Source: Bicyclus anynana (taxonomy: Eukaryota; Arthropoda; Insecta; Lepidoptera; Nymphalidae). From it: a stretch of DNA of 64,000 bases. The notes under the pieces were generated by a model. The model ran no database searches. It was not told the origin of the DNA and saw only the letters and a list, made by a program, of their open reading frames with translations. Position numbers and translations under genes: made by a program. Where the stretch lies: NCBI RefSeq assembly GCF_947172395.1, contig NC_069094.1, positions 14,560,292-14,624,291 on the forward strand, in the 5' to 3' direction. This document shows, piece by piece, positions 1-10,689 of this stretch. How positions within the stretch are numbered: position 1 is the first letter of the stretch; every line of letters begins with the position of its first letter.

Positions 1-924
1 TTTGTTGTAATCGATGCCAGTACTAAATGGTTAGAGATTTTTGAGATGAGTCGAACGACCGCTCATGCAGTTATAAAAATCCTTAGAGAGACCTTCGCAA
101 GATATGGTTTACCGACCCAGGTGATCTCTGACCGTGGACCGCCCTTCACAAGTAATGAATTCATGAAATTTCTGAAAGATAATGGCATTAATCAGTCATA
201 TTCACCTGCTTATCATCCGTCATCAAATGGCGCTGCAGAAAACGCTGTGAAACTATGTAAACGGGCTATTAAGAAAGCTTACAGAGATGGCCTCGATGTA
301 GACGCTGCCTTACAAACCTTCCTTTTAGCCTACAGAAACAGCGTGCACAGTAGTACAGGTGACACGCCCGCTATGTTACTGCAGAAGCGCCCCTTAAGAT
401 CTAGGTTAGATTTGTTAAGACCAAATAGAGAGCGGGAAACTAGGGTACTAGAGGCTCAGCGTAAGCAGGTAGAATATGCTGGCGGTGTAACGAGACAGCT
501 CGCCGAGGGGGAAGCGGTTTGGACTCGGGAGTATGGAGGAAATGAAAAATGGGTCAAGGGTAAAATATGTAGGCAAGAGGGAACTCGTAGGTATGTTGTA
601 GACAACGGGGATGGCAAAATGATGCAACGTCATGTAGATCAGATCAGACGCAGATCGCGGTTATCCGATGTCGCATGTCCCATGTCGGATAAGGAGTTGA
701 GTTCTACCGAGAGTGAGGTAGCTGTCGAGGAGTCGGTAGTGGTGCCAGAAGAGGGTGCATCGGAAATAGTCGTGGGGAAGGAGTTGCAGATGCATAAGGA
801 TTTGCCTTCGAGCGCTAGTACGCAGTTATCACCTCCAGCTCTTCCGTCACCACAACCGACAGCAGTAGTAGAGAACCGTCCCAAAAGAGTGCGTAACCCA
901 GTGGTACGTTTCAGAATAGAATAA
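1..924 (+). CDS. Ty3/gypsy-type pol fragment: integrase catalytic core to C-terminus
   Basis: The frame is open from base 1, so the gene continues left of the window. It reads as retroviral-type integrase: the first catalytic Asp lies in FVVIDASTKW (about codon 5), the second in SDRGPPFTSNEF (about codon 43) and the Glu in HPSSNGAAENAVKLC (about codon 80). A weakly conserved, charged C-terminal tail with a Pro/Ser-rich end follows and stops at 922-924. Integrase inserts the reverse-transcribed copy into host DNA. The style matches gypsy elements annotated as K02A2.6-like proteins in animals. No env frame follows; a purine tract and probable LTR come next. Recognition as integrase is sure; the clade is inferred. 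Confidence 0.85.
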   Translation, partial: FVVIDASTKWLEIFEMSRTTAHAVIKILRETFARYGLPTQVISDRGPPFTSNEFMKFLKDNGINQSYSPAYHPSSNGAAENAVKLCKRAIKKAYRDGLDVDAALQTFLLAYRNSVHSSTGDTPAMLLQKRPLRSRLDLLRPNRERETRVLEAQRKQVEYAGGVTRQLAEGEAVWTREYGGNEKWVKGKICRQEGTRRYVVDNGDGKMMQRHVDQIRRRSRLSDVACPMSDKELSSTESEVAVEESVVVPEEGASEIVVGKELQMHKDLPSSASTQLSPPALPSPQPTAVVENRPKRVRNPVVRFRIE

Positions 925-1009
925 GATTAGTTGATAAGTAATTAGGGATTATAGTACATTAAATTCATAAGTTCTTTTAGTTTGTAAATCAAATGGTTTA
1001 GTAGATTTG

Positions 1010-1400
1010 GCAGGGAGGTGTAATGTATGCTAGGTTAACATTTGTAGGTAGTCACATAAATTATGTCATCTTTCTCTGTGTGATTAAATGGCGTATGGTA
1101 AACCGTGTTGTAACTATTATTTCTCTCTCAAGATATTTCAAAATATAATGATAAGGTAGTAGGGGCCGTTGATGGTAGGGGCCGGGTACTGTTAAGAGTG
1201 GGGCAAAAGATACCTCCCGAGGGACGCCGTCCGTTCCGCGTCTCTTTCCTGAAGACACTTCATTTCACGGAACGACGATTCGAATAGATTTTTATTATAT
1301 TTTCATCATATTTATCATCTATCTCCTATTATTAAAATGTGACGGAGCAGTCAATGGTGATGTTGTGAAAAAATGACGAGCCTTTTACTCTGACTCTGAA
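1010..1400 (+). repeat. Probable polypurine tract and 3' LTR of the left-edge gypsy element
   Basis: About 85 bases after the integrase stop there is a purine run (GGCAGGGAGG, about 1009-1018) followed by TGTAATGTATGC, the expected layout of a PPT abutting a TG-starting LTR. The 5' LTR is outside the window, so the right end cannot be fixed; a Helitron-like element begins at about 1401 and gives an outer bound. Confidence 0.5.
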
Positions 1401-1725
1401 TCTATTACAAATGCGAAAGTATGTCTGTCTGTCTGTTACCTTTTCACGGCTAAACTGCAGAACCGATCAAGGTGATTTTCAGTATAATGGTAAATGGGAC
1501 CTTGGAGCAAAACATAGGATACTCTTTGAACCTAAAATAGAAATACAAGGGGTGAAATAGGGGTTGAAAGTTTGTATAGAGAGTCCTTCAATTTTAGAGT
1601 TAGAGTTTTAAAATTTTGTTCATAAATCATAAAAAAACGAAATATAATGTGATTCAAGAATTTTTTAAAAAGGGTTGAAAGTTTATATTGATTTCCACGC
1701 GGACGAATTCGCGGGCATCCACTAG
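1401..1725 (+). mobile_element. Helitron-like element
   Basis: Starts TCTATTACAAATGCGAAAG with a CTGT repeat, and ends in a short hairpin (GCGGACGAATTCGCGGGC region) followed by CTAG-T at 1722-1726. A 5' TC and a 3' hairpin plus CTRR next to T are Helitron hallmarks. Non-autonomous: no Rep/helicase frame. Confidence 0.6.
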
Positions 1726-2771
1726 TACGAAATATAATAATATCTATCAATACGTATTATTATCTGAAACATATTATTCCAGGTTCACATGCATTAATTA
1801 ATTCTCGTAGACATAACACTGTATCGCATGGCCCACTTTGAAGATTAACCCCTAAATAGTGGGGTGTCATTAATCAAGCTCGCTTCAGACAAAGAGGCCG
1901 GCGGCCTGTGATTAGCGCCTAAATTATCACCCGACATTGTAGGGTTAATAACTTTTAACCACATGGAGAGCTACTGACTAATTGAGTTCCTTTCTAACGA
2001 GTACGAGCTTGTTTGTACTGAAACAGTTTTATATTTCTTTATTTTTTTGATAATATTGGATGGAATAAAGTTGTTGGGTTGGTTGTTAATAACATGATTT
2101 TCTTTATAAACTTTCATAATATGTAATCCTTATTATGAAATAAGATAAATAAGTAATTTACATTCATATTAATTATACCAATTAGGTATAGTATTACTTT
2201 TCTGAAATTCTGCGACCATCATTAGTTTTAATACGCTAAGTCAAAAAGGCACTAAGCAAGTACATCACTGCTGACTGTAGCAGTTATTAGTTATAAAAAT
2301 AATAATTATAACTAATAATGATTGCTAAATCGCCGTTCCCGGAGAATAAAACCGTAATTGCAAATAGCAAATTTTTCAGAAAAAATAAAAAACCGATATA
2401 AAGTAATTGTAAGTCTACTACTAAATAAAAGGTAAAAGAGAGAAAGCTCAAATTAAAGTATTTTTTAAGCATTCAATAATCTTAAATGACAAAAGCCTAG
2501 ATTTAATCATAAATCATAAAAAAATAAAAAATACAAACTTACCGAAAACTAATGTTTATTGAGTCTTTGTAATGTCGATTTCCATTTTTTTCACTGTACT
2601 GTCTGACCCGAATCTTATATTGTACTTTGCATTTACCGGTTTATTCTATGGGTTTTTAGGTAGCATCACAATAGGTTAATGAGAATAAAGTGGTAACTGC
2701 TTTTATCATAATACAGTCTTATATTTTAATACTGAAAGACAATTGTATGCCTGTATACTATATTAACAAGT
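1726..2771. other. No gene seen; AT-rich, with one GC-richer unique block
   Basis: Mostly AT-rich low-complexity sequence. About 1840-2010 is less AT-rich, contains GGCCGGCGGCC and several ATTA/TTAAT cores, and does not resemble other repeats in the window. It could be conserved noncoding DNA, which only alignment would show. A short 12-bp-arm hairpin sits at about 2285-2320. Confidence 0.3.
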
Positions 2772-2818
2772 AGAAATACATTATGGTATGTAATGCAATT
2801 ATACCATAATGTATTTCT
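2772..2818. repeat. Perfect 17-bp-arm inverted repeat
   Basis: AGAAATACATTATGGTA at 2772-2788 is the exact reverse complement of 2802-2818; the spacer is 13 bases. No coding or tRNA role is visible. Confidence 0.85.
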
Positions 2819-3741
2819 TTATTCTTCTTATCTCTTCATTTTACCCTCGTAACTTTATGCCAGTGACAAAATCTTTGAATACTATACAATAGTATAATCA
2901 AATATTTTGGAACTTCGTAAATAACTGTATAAAAATTACACAGGTGTATGAGTATTTGCATCTATAAGTCTCAAAAATATAATAATACTAAAACACGCGT
3001 AATAGCAGTTACCATTTTATTCTCCGGGACCGACGAACTAGAACAAGCTAATATTTGAAATTAATTCTCTGAGTCTGATGTAGTTACTATGGTAGGGACC
3101 CAGAAAATTACGTTGGTGCGTTTCACAGTAACAAAACAAAAAACTACCTAATAAGTAATTATACAAAATAAACTACAAATTTAAAACTAAATAAAAAAAG
3201 TACTACCAAACTATTATTACGAGTAAAAATTTTTTTTTTTAATTCCATATGAAGATTATAAAGAAATAAAGAGCGATTTGGTTTTGATTTGCAAGCTTTT
3301 TGCAATCACTGTCTCGGGTAAGAAACAAATCGTGTTGGCGTTAAAAATATTAATCGCACCGAGTGGAATATGCTTTGCTCAAAATCCATACTCGATAGAA
3401 ATAATAAAAAAAAAGAGAAATAAGAGAAACGAATTTTTCATTTTCCTTTGCACATTCAAATTGAATCCTGTCCCATACCATTATTTAACCAAGAGACATA
3501 AAACGTTTTTCTACTCTTTATCGCAACAGCTTTCTGCAACAATGGGTTGTAGTGATTATCCTTGAGATCTTTTGTTTAAGTTTAAGCTTTGTGTTCCGTA
3601 ATTAAAATTTTATCTTTTATTGCGTTTTTGTTGAGATAAGGTCGGAGTTGTGTTTTTATATAAATGACTGAATGTCTGTGGGAAACATTTTTATTTGCCC
3701 GATATTGCAGTTCGTTTAAGTTTAACTGTACTATAAACATG
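2819..3741. other. No gene seen; AT-rich
   Basis: Short open frames (for example 3278-3565 +) show AT-driven composition, no recognisable domain and no splice context. A GC-poor homopolymer run lies near 3230-3242. Confidence 0.3.
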
Positions 3742-3963
3742 TTAGCTGACGCCTGCGACTTCGTCCGCATTGAATTCAGTTTTCTGCGTATCTCGCAAAA
3801 AACATGGATTTTTTTTGGGATAAAAGATAGCCTATGTGTCATTTCCGGGTTAGTTAGTTATATATCTCCGTTTAAAATTTCAGTCAAATCGGTTTAGTGG
3901 TTGTGGCGTAAGAGTAACAAACATCCATACTTACAAACTATCGTGTTTATACTAAAAGTAGGA
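3742..3963 (-). mobile_element. Helitron-like element, minus orientation
   Basis: Read on the minus strand it begins TCCTACTTTTAGTATAAAC and ends with the hairpin GCGGACGAAGTCGCAGGCGT followed by CAGCTAA. The interior carries the usual AAACCATGG-like and GGGATAAAA blocks shared with the copies at 25.6, 35.9, 43.0 and 43.8 kb. Confidence 0.6.
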
Positions 3964-5492
3964 TTTGTAGGCTTTTGTCATGACTTCTAAAGATCAAAGG
4001 CTAAGCTACACTAAGAGAGTTACTATAAATAGTAAAATGTGTATAATTATTACGCTTTATCAATAAAATAATCATACAGTAAAGTGATTTTTAAAAAAAA
4101 GTAAAAACTACACAGCTAAACTGAATAACCGATTCATTATTAAACTAAATCGCTTGCACGAGCCCTTTCGACTCCTCGTAAAACGTCGACAGACGTTACA
4201 ATTTAGTTAGACCTTGATTGGCGCCGATTTAAGTCGGATCAGATTGTAATATAAAGAACTCTACACACCTAGTATGCGAATTTAGTTATAGAAAATATCC
4301 AACAATTGGAGTAATAAGTTAAAGATTTTTAAATAATTCGGTTTCAGGTTTCAGGCGGCGATTATACCACTTCATGTATTAGTTCTACGTACGTTAACTA
4401 CCTACTTAGCAATTTAGTAGAGCTTGCCCTGCAACATCATTATGGTACCATGGGTTCCTTTTACTTGGCACATATGGAATATTTCTAAAAAAATACTACT
4501 TACGTAATGAAACGGGGATGAAAGCTTGTATAAAATTCGTTAAAACTGCAATGTAGATAAAATTTAGGGCGTCTGTTAGTTATGTGCACTGAGCTGTGTA
4601 GGTTTTTAAGCTGTTGCATAGCTTTTAACGTGAGCTTTGGAGCGCGGTGACCGAATCAAGAAATTCCGTAACGAAAATAAACCGAACACTCAAGACATGC
4701 ATCAAATTTATACATTTTAACGCTATCACATCGACTCAACTGGACAAGTGGTGAGAAGACATTTTTTTTATTTATTCTTTTATTTTTTATTCTTTCCTAA
4801 AGAAAATAAAATACTGCATAAATAAAACAAATAAACTATTATGATTTTATTGCATAAGTTGATAAAAAATGATATGCAATAGCTTTACCGCGACAGTCCC
4901 CGAGTGCCACGTGTATTTTTTTTTTCTTTAAAATTTGCCATTACATCTGTTCATTGGTATTTCTTACCTATTCCTACAAACATCCACGTTATTTCTTTTA
5001 AAATAACAATGAACACTGAAGAAAGAAAACTTCTTAAAGAGATAAGCGTTTCCTTGTTCGTTCTTTCTTTTATAATTGTGTTCCTTCCGTTCCTTTGTTA
5101 CCTACACACAACTCTGGCACTAAAAAAAACGCACCAATTAAATCGGTTCGTCTGTAAGCAGCTGAAATGAATCACGCGATATTAGCGTGATCGACGTAGA
5201 TAGGGGCCACGCACACTAGCACGTGGTCACCACATAATAACCCCTTGATTGATGAATACATCCCTCAGCGTTCGCTATGAAGCTGACTGCCTGCCAATGC
5301 CTTCCTGCTACCCGCTCCGGCGTTGTACGATGATTTAAACGGTTAATTATATCGAAAGATTTTGTGGAAGAGATTAATTTGAAGTCTATAATTAAACCGT
5401 TTACGTTTGAAATATTAATGCAACACCGTATTATTATTATTATTATATATTTTGGTTACATTGGAGTCCATTTGACTCCTCTGTAGCTCCCT
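3964..5492. other. No gene recognised; includes a 53-codon hydrophobic open frame
   Basis: At 5009-5170 (+) an ATG frame of about 53 codons encodes a charged N-terminus (MNTEERKLLKEIS) then a hydrophobic stretch of about 25 residues. It has no splice or homology support and may be chance. About 4140-4260 and 5200-5340 are GC-richer and unique. A TAT/ATT microsatellite lies near 5431-5448. Confidence 0.25.
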
Positions 5493-5645
5493 GAATGGGG
5501 ATAATGATTTGGTTTGAATATATTGATTTTTTTTATGATACATTCGGGTAAATAAGGTCAATGTTAACTAATTTATACATAAAAAGCAAAGACTATCTGG
5601 ATATTTGCAAAATAAATAAGATTATAAAATTTCAAAATTTCGAAC
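5493..5645 (+). repeat. Dispersed repeat, partner at 27233-27380
   Basis: The block running from AATGGGGATAATGATT through GATACATTCGGGTAAATAAG to GCAAAATAAATAAGAT recurs at 27.23-27.38 kb with scattered differences. The family is not recognised; no terminal repeats or coding capacity. Confidence 0.6.
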
Positions 5646-5689
5646 TGTAGTACTTTAAAATACATAATGAAAACATTAACAAAGACACT

Positions 5690-6010
5690 AGTTGCCTCTA
5701 TAATTTTCGAAAGTTTTCCTGGATTTCTTCTGGATTCCATCATCAGATCCTGACATGATTACTATGAGAGCAAATTGAAGGCATACCCTTTCAAATTAAA
5801 AAAGAATTTTTCTAATCGGTTCAGACGTCTTTCGAGTAATCGGTGAACATACAAAAAAAATATTCCGATGAATTGATAACCTCCTCCTTTTTTTGATGTC
5901 AGTTAATAATATTATTACCCGACTTCAAAGATGACTCTAAAAAGCGAAAAATTACATAGCACCTACTTTCTATTGATCGTTTTGAAGTCGGCGGTGAAGT
6001 TCATTTTGTT
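5690..6010 (-). repeat. CCGACTTC-type dispersed element, diverged
   Basis: Contains CATCATCAGATCCTGACATG, ACCTCCTCCTTTTTT and a terminal hairpin region (CCGACTTCAAAGATG ... TTTTGAAGTCGG). These blocks recur in the 10.4-11.7 kb insertion in the opposite order, so this is a degraded minus-strand copy of that family. Confidence 0.5.
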
Positions 6011-6150
6011 TTTTAGGCTTAAGTTATCACTTTTTCTTACCTCTCTAGCGAAGTTGATAACGACTTGGCTTACAAGAGAACATTTCAATTTAATTAAATC
6101 AGTTTGATATGATTATTTGATTAAGCTTCAGCCGAGGATATTTATTTATG

Positions 6151-6453
6151 AGCCGTGAGCCCAGTGGATATGACCTTTGCCTCCGACGCCGGAGTGTGTG
6201 GGTTCGAATCCGGTCCGAGGCACGCACCTCCAACTTTTCAGTTGTGTGCATTTTAAGAAATTAAATATCACGGTCTCAAACGGTGAAGGAAAAACATCGT
6301 GAGGAAACCTGCATACCAGAGAATTTATTTAATTCTCTGCGTGTGTGAAGTCCGCCAATCCGTATTGGGCTAGCGTGGTGGACTATTAGCCTACTCATTC
6401 TGAGAGGAGACTCGAGGTCAGCAGTGAGCCGAATATGGGTTGATAATGATGAT
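6151..6453 (+). mobile_element. SINE-A, near full length
   Basis: tRNA-like head with GCCCAGTGGATATGACC (A-box region) and GGTTCGAATCC (pol III B box), body with CCTCCAACTTTTCAG and GAATTTATTTAATTCTC hairpin, and tail GGTTGATAATGATGAT. The reference copy for the family in this window. Confidence 0.85.
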
Positions 6454-6586
6454 AGAGTTATTGCACTGCAAAGACGTACTGCGCATTGAGACAGCGTTCT
6501 AATACGATGCCATGTAGAAACCGGTTAGACGTCAACGTTAAATAAACATCCTTCTTTAAATCATAATCTGTTCTATTCTATTCATA

Positions 6587-7055
6587 TCTATGCTTATAAT
6601 AAATCTGTAGAGAGGTCAGTTCTGTACATGAAATATATTTTCAAAATAACGGGGGTGATTAGTGATCGATACTGATGGCAAAAATGCAATCAGTAAAATT
6701 TTTGTCTGTCTGTCTTTCTGTCTGTCTGTCTGACTGTATGTTCGTTATAGAAACAAAAACTATTTGACGATTTTTAACGAAACTTGGTACAATTATTCTT
6801 GATACTCCTAGGCAGGTTATAGTATACTTTTCATCACGTCACGATCAATAGGAGCAGAGCAGTGAAGGGAAATGTTGGAAAAACGGGAGAAGTTAATCCA
6901 TTTTTTAAGCTTCCGTCACGTGTGCAGCCTTAATGGGTAGAGTAGGAGTAGGATAGGGTATGGTAGGAGTAGGGTAGGGACGAGTAGGGGTAGGGTAGGG
7001 ATAGTTGAAAGTTTACATCTACTTTCAAGCGGACGAAGTCGCGGGCGTCCACTAG
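6587..7055 (+). mobile_element. Helitron-like element with TAGGG-rich segment
   Basis: Starts TCTATGCTTATAATAAATC and ends in GCGGACGAAGTCGCGGGCGT then CCACTAG-T at 7055. At about 6940-7005 it carries a run of GTAGGGTAGG / GGGTAGGGATAG units. Such runs recur in the elements at 38.5 and 47.45 kb. Confidence 0.65.
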
Positions 7056-7598
7056 TTTACAAATAAATCCGTGGCGTAGAATATTGAAATATTCGACCAA
7101 AAAGGCACACAAAGATGTTCATCGGCACGTTTGAGTTAATATTACGAAATTATTATCAGCAAAAAGCAACCGGCATCTTCAAAACATGAGCACCCATTTG
7201 GGCCTGTTTTTCACGATTCGCATTAATCTCTGAAGCTCATTTATTCCTTTGTAACGGAACACTCGAGGCCCTAAACATTAATATTCGCCATGATTTATTT
7301 CCTTTGGAGGTTCCAAGACTTGCCATTATCTGAGATGACTCAGATAGAGATTTTAGATATTTTATCGAGGATCTCCTATTTATACATTCTGCCTTTGAAC
7401 GCTTTTGCTAGCGTACAATGATTATAATTTTTGCAAACGTAATTGAATTTTAACTGGTAACAGATGGCTCATTTTCTAGGTTATGCTACACATCCCAGGG
7501 TCTTGGGAGAGCATATAGGAGATATTGTGATATATGGCACAATATTAAATATAAAAGCATTCATCATCACATCTTTCTTACTTTTCATGACTCTTATA
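7056..7598. other. No gene seen; contains an AP-1-like palindrome
   Basis: Unique-looking, moderately AT-rich. TATCTGAG-ATGA-CTCAGATA at 7327-7346 has perfect 8-bp arms and contains a TGACTCA core. The surrounding 7130-7480 does not match other repeats here. Confidence 0.3.
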
Positions 7599-7803
7599 GA
7601 CTACAGGACCTTGAAAAAAAATTACCTGTGAAATGAATTAACGTGTTATTATATCAAAAAAAAATTCTGAGCACTTCTGAGCGGTATAGGTGAGTACGCG
7701 AGTGAATGAAATTTCTTTGGTACAAATGATGAATTACGACAAATTAATTATTAATTATTTGTTGGTTGGTTCATTTCACAGGTTTTTTCAAGAGCTTGTA
7801 GTC
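7599..7803. mobile_element. MITE-like inverted-repeat element
   Basis: Ends GACTACAGGACCTTGAAAA and TTTTTTCAAGAGCTTGTAGTC are imperfect inverted repeats that extend through ACCTGTGAAATGAA. About 205 bp, no coding capacity. Target duplication is not clear. Confidence 0.55.
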
Positions 7804-8440
7804 TATTATTGTTTATTTTAGAAGCCTTTGTAGAAGACCAAATGAATGCGTAACTTATCTACTCGTACTGTTTTCCAATCCTTTGTGGTCCCAAAAATAT
7901 TCTGACGGTTATGCTAGGTTTTAGCAATGACATTAAATGATAATGAGATTTACCAGTTTTATGTACCTAACTGTTTCATACGACCAAACCAACCTGGAAT
8001 TGAAAACTAGGACCGCATGACTTTCAGTAGCATGCAAAACTCGACTAACTCAAAACTGAAATGCTAGGCTGAGAAACTTAAGTACGAATAACTTAAGTAT
8101 AAGGTATATATTAGTCCGCAAGTTACAACTGAGAAATGCAAAAGGGACTTCGAACAGTTCTGAATGCAACTCGATGCGGAACGCTTGAATTATTCATGGA
8201 CTTTGAAAGAAGGACTAATCGAGTGAAATGCCCCAGCATCTCTAACTTTCTAGAGATTTATCTCCGCTGTGTGTAGACTTTATTACGTTGCTATTTGCAA
8301 CAAAAGGAGGATGCTATAATTTTTTTTTATTTTAAAGCGTTTAGCCATTCGTTTGCTATATTCATTTGAAGAATAAGGAGGACTTGAGACCGAGTCCTGG
8401 GTAAATCAATATTTATTATGGTTACCAACTTATATAGTGG
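7804..8440. other. No gene seen
   Basis: AT-rich sequence with no long open frame and no match noticed to the repeat families of the window. Confidence 0.3.
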
Positions 8441-8575
8441 AGGTACCAATGATGTTAGAAGAAAAAAGAGGTAGATATGTTATACGCGGGCTGCAAGTGG
8501 CACGTTAAAACTATGCTAATCAGCAAACCTGAGCTCAGTCGCCACACTGTCTTCGCGCTGTTGACAACGCCTAGT
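8441..8575 (+). mobile_element. MITE relic, inverted copy of the element at 22816-23030
   Basis: From ACCAATGATGTTAGAAG through GCAAGTGGCACGTTAAAACT and CAAACCTGAGCTCAGTCGCC to GTTGACAACGCCT this is the reverse complement of the 22.8-23.0 kb block, 3' truncated. Both copies lie directly beside Helitron sequence. Confidence 0.6.
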
Positions 8576-8588
8576 AGTAGTAGTCTGG

Positions 8589-8687
8589 ATTAACATAGGC
8601 TACTTTTTATCTCAGAAAAATTTATGGTTCCAGAGGGATTTGTGAAAAACTAAATTCTACGGGAACGAAGTCGCGGGCGTCCGCTAG
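8589..8687 (+). mobile_element. Helitron-like 3' end fragment
   Basis: AACATAGGCTACTTTTTATC through GAACGAAGTCGCGGGCGTCC to GCTAG-T at 8684-8688. Only the last 100 bp is present; the hairpin is weakened by substitutions. Confidence 0.6.
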
Positions 8688-8688
8688 T

Positions 8689-9011
8689 AACAAATAAATG
8701 TAATAAAAGTTGAAAATTCTCTAGATTGTTTAAATCAAGCCTTTTGCCAATACCCAATTAATTTTGTATAGGAATACCTATGTGCTAGACACTGTTAGCT
8801 TTATAATTGATCTATATTCATCGGGTTAGCATTGCGGCGACCCATGTATAATTAATTCTGCAAATCTATTGGCGTTTTGGTTATATTAGTAATACATGGC
8901 TGCCATAAGGTATTTTAACCCTTGACGTAATAAACAGGGGTGGTATTATGTGACATGTATTTCTGTATTTTCGTTTGTCGATGGCATTAAAGCTTCTAAA
9001 TCGATTTTTAA
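8689..9011. other. No gene seen
   Basis: AT-rich unassigned sequence between a Helitron end and a SINE. Confidence 0.3.
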
Positions 9012-9333
9012 TTTTTATTGTGTACAAGTTAGCCCTGGACTACAATCTCACCTGATGGTAAGTGATGATGTAATCTGAGATGAAAGCGGGCTAGCTTGTT
9101 AGGAGGAGGATGAAAATCCACACTCCTTTCGTTTTCTACACGACATCGTACTGCAACGCTAAATCGCTTGGCGATACGTCTTTGTCGGTAGGGTGGTAAC
9201 TAGCCAAGGTCAAAGCCTCCTACCAGCCAGACCTGGACCAATTAAGAAAACCTCAATCGGCCCAGCCGGGAATCAAACCCAGGACCTTCGTCTTGTAAAT
9301 CCACCGCGCATACCACTGCGCCACGGAGGCCGT
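9012..9333 (-). mobile_element. SINE-B, full length
   Basis: On the minus strand: head CTCCGTGGCGCAGTGGTATG, B box GGTTTGATTCC, body AAACGAAAGGAGTGTGG, tail TTACCATCAGGTGAGATTGT and TTGTACACAATAAAA. tRNA-derived, pol III type. Confidence 0.85.
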
Positions 9334-9384
9334 CAAATCTTCAAGCTTATCTTGAAAGGAGTCCAATTCATAATCAGATCTTAC

Positions 9385-9510
9385 AACTAGGGCCTCTTTA
9401 AGATGAGAGTGAATAGGCATCTTCTAGGCAAGCGCGCATTAGGCCACGTCTACACTTACCATCAGGTGAGATCGTGGTCAAGCGCGAGCTTATTCCTTAT
9501 AAAGAAAAAA
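9385..9510 (+). mobile_element. LINE 3' end (donor of the SINE-B tail), short fragment
   Basis: Encodes MRVNRHLLGKRALG in frame, the last residues of a LINE ORF, followed by CACTTACCATCAGGTGAGAT and AAGCGCGAGCTTATT. A longer copy is at 45553-45830. The tail matches the SINE-B tail. Confidence 0.6.
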
Positions 9511-9952
9511 GATTCAACATATCTTATAATAAACCTAAATGGTTATATTTCGAATATACTCCACAACACAGCGGCTTCCCGTAATGGCGCTGCCCTAAAT
9601 ACCCCTAACTGTAATTACAAAATGGTTTTATAACGAAATTTTGCATAATATTATCTGTGCAAAACATTAAATGGGTACTGTATGATAATCCCTAACATGT
9701 AAGCGATTTGCACAGACAACTTAATTAAAACGTTTTCAAATATTCATAAGAGATTTTAAGATAAAGGTGCAGTGTATTGTAGCTAAGCTGCTCATAAATA
9801 ATACTTATTTCATTACAAATTGCGTCTTCGTTGATGAAAATCGCATCGTTGTTTCAACTGATCAACATCCACAACTCTTCATCGTAATCATTAACATCAT
9901 CTCCTCTGCTAAAGGAGACATACCCTGTAGCAAAACGTTATAAAGCCTTAAG
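9511..9952. other. No gene seen
   Basis: AT-rich unassigned DNA. Confidence 0.3.
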
Positions 9953-10689
9953 CTACTGTTACACATACTTATTGCAAGCATGCTACTATTGAGCAGTTGC
10001 TACTTATTAGCATGTATATCGCAACATTGATAACAATGAGCATGCTTATTTCGAGCTTGCTCAAGAATCAACGGTCGTGCTATTTATGAGCATGCTACTT
10101 GCTGCGCGGGTGGAAGAGGGCATGCTTTTAGCGCGTCTGAACAGGTTCGCTTATTGAGTATGCTAGTCGATCAGCATTGCTATTCTGTATTCTCTTCACC
10201 TTCATCTCTCCCTGTCTAACACGATACTATATACAGAGAGCGATAGATACAAATTAGCATGTACAATTGGATGCTTATTGCTTGCTTGCTTGCTTGCTTT
10301 AAATGCTTATTGCTAGTAAATGTAAATGAGATAAGCATGCTCGTATGGAGCATACTTACTTTTAGTCTGTGGTTAACGGTGTAGGTTGACGATTTAGTTT
10401 TTAACCGACTTCCAAAAAGGAGGAGGTTCTACGTTCGGCTGTATGTATGTTTTTTTTTTTTTTTTTTTTTTTTTTATGTATGTCCAGCGATAATTTCGTC
10501 AATTATGGACCGATTTTGAAAATTCTTTTTTTGTTTTGAAGGGTTCACTTCCAGGGTGGTCCCATTTTTTTCATGTCAGGATCTGATGATGGCATCCTGG
10601 AGAAATTGAGGGGAAATTCCGAAAGTTGTAGAGACGGCTAGTGCGTTTGTTGGTGGTGTTTCCATAAGATATTTTAAACCACTACAATT

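Noticed and set aside
3278..3565. 95-codon plus-strand open frame as a gene
   Set aside because: AT-rich composition, no domain, no splice or Kozak support.
5009..5170. Small membrane protein
   Set aside because: One hydrophobic stretch in an AT-rich frame is not enough; no homology or transcript signal visible.
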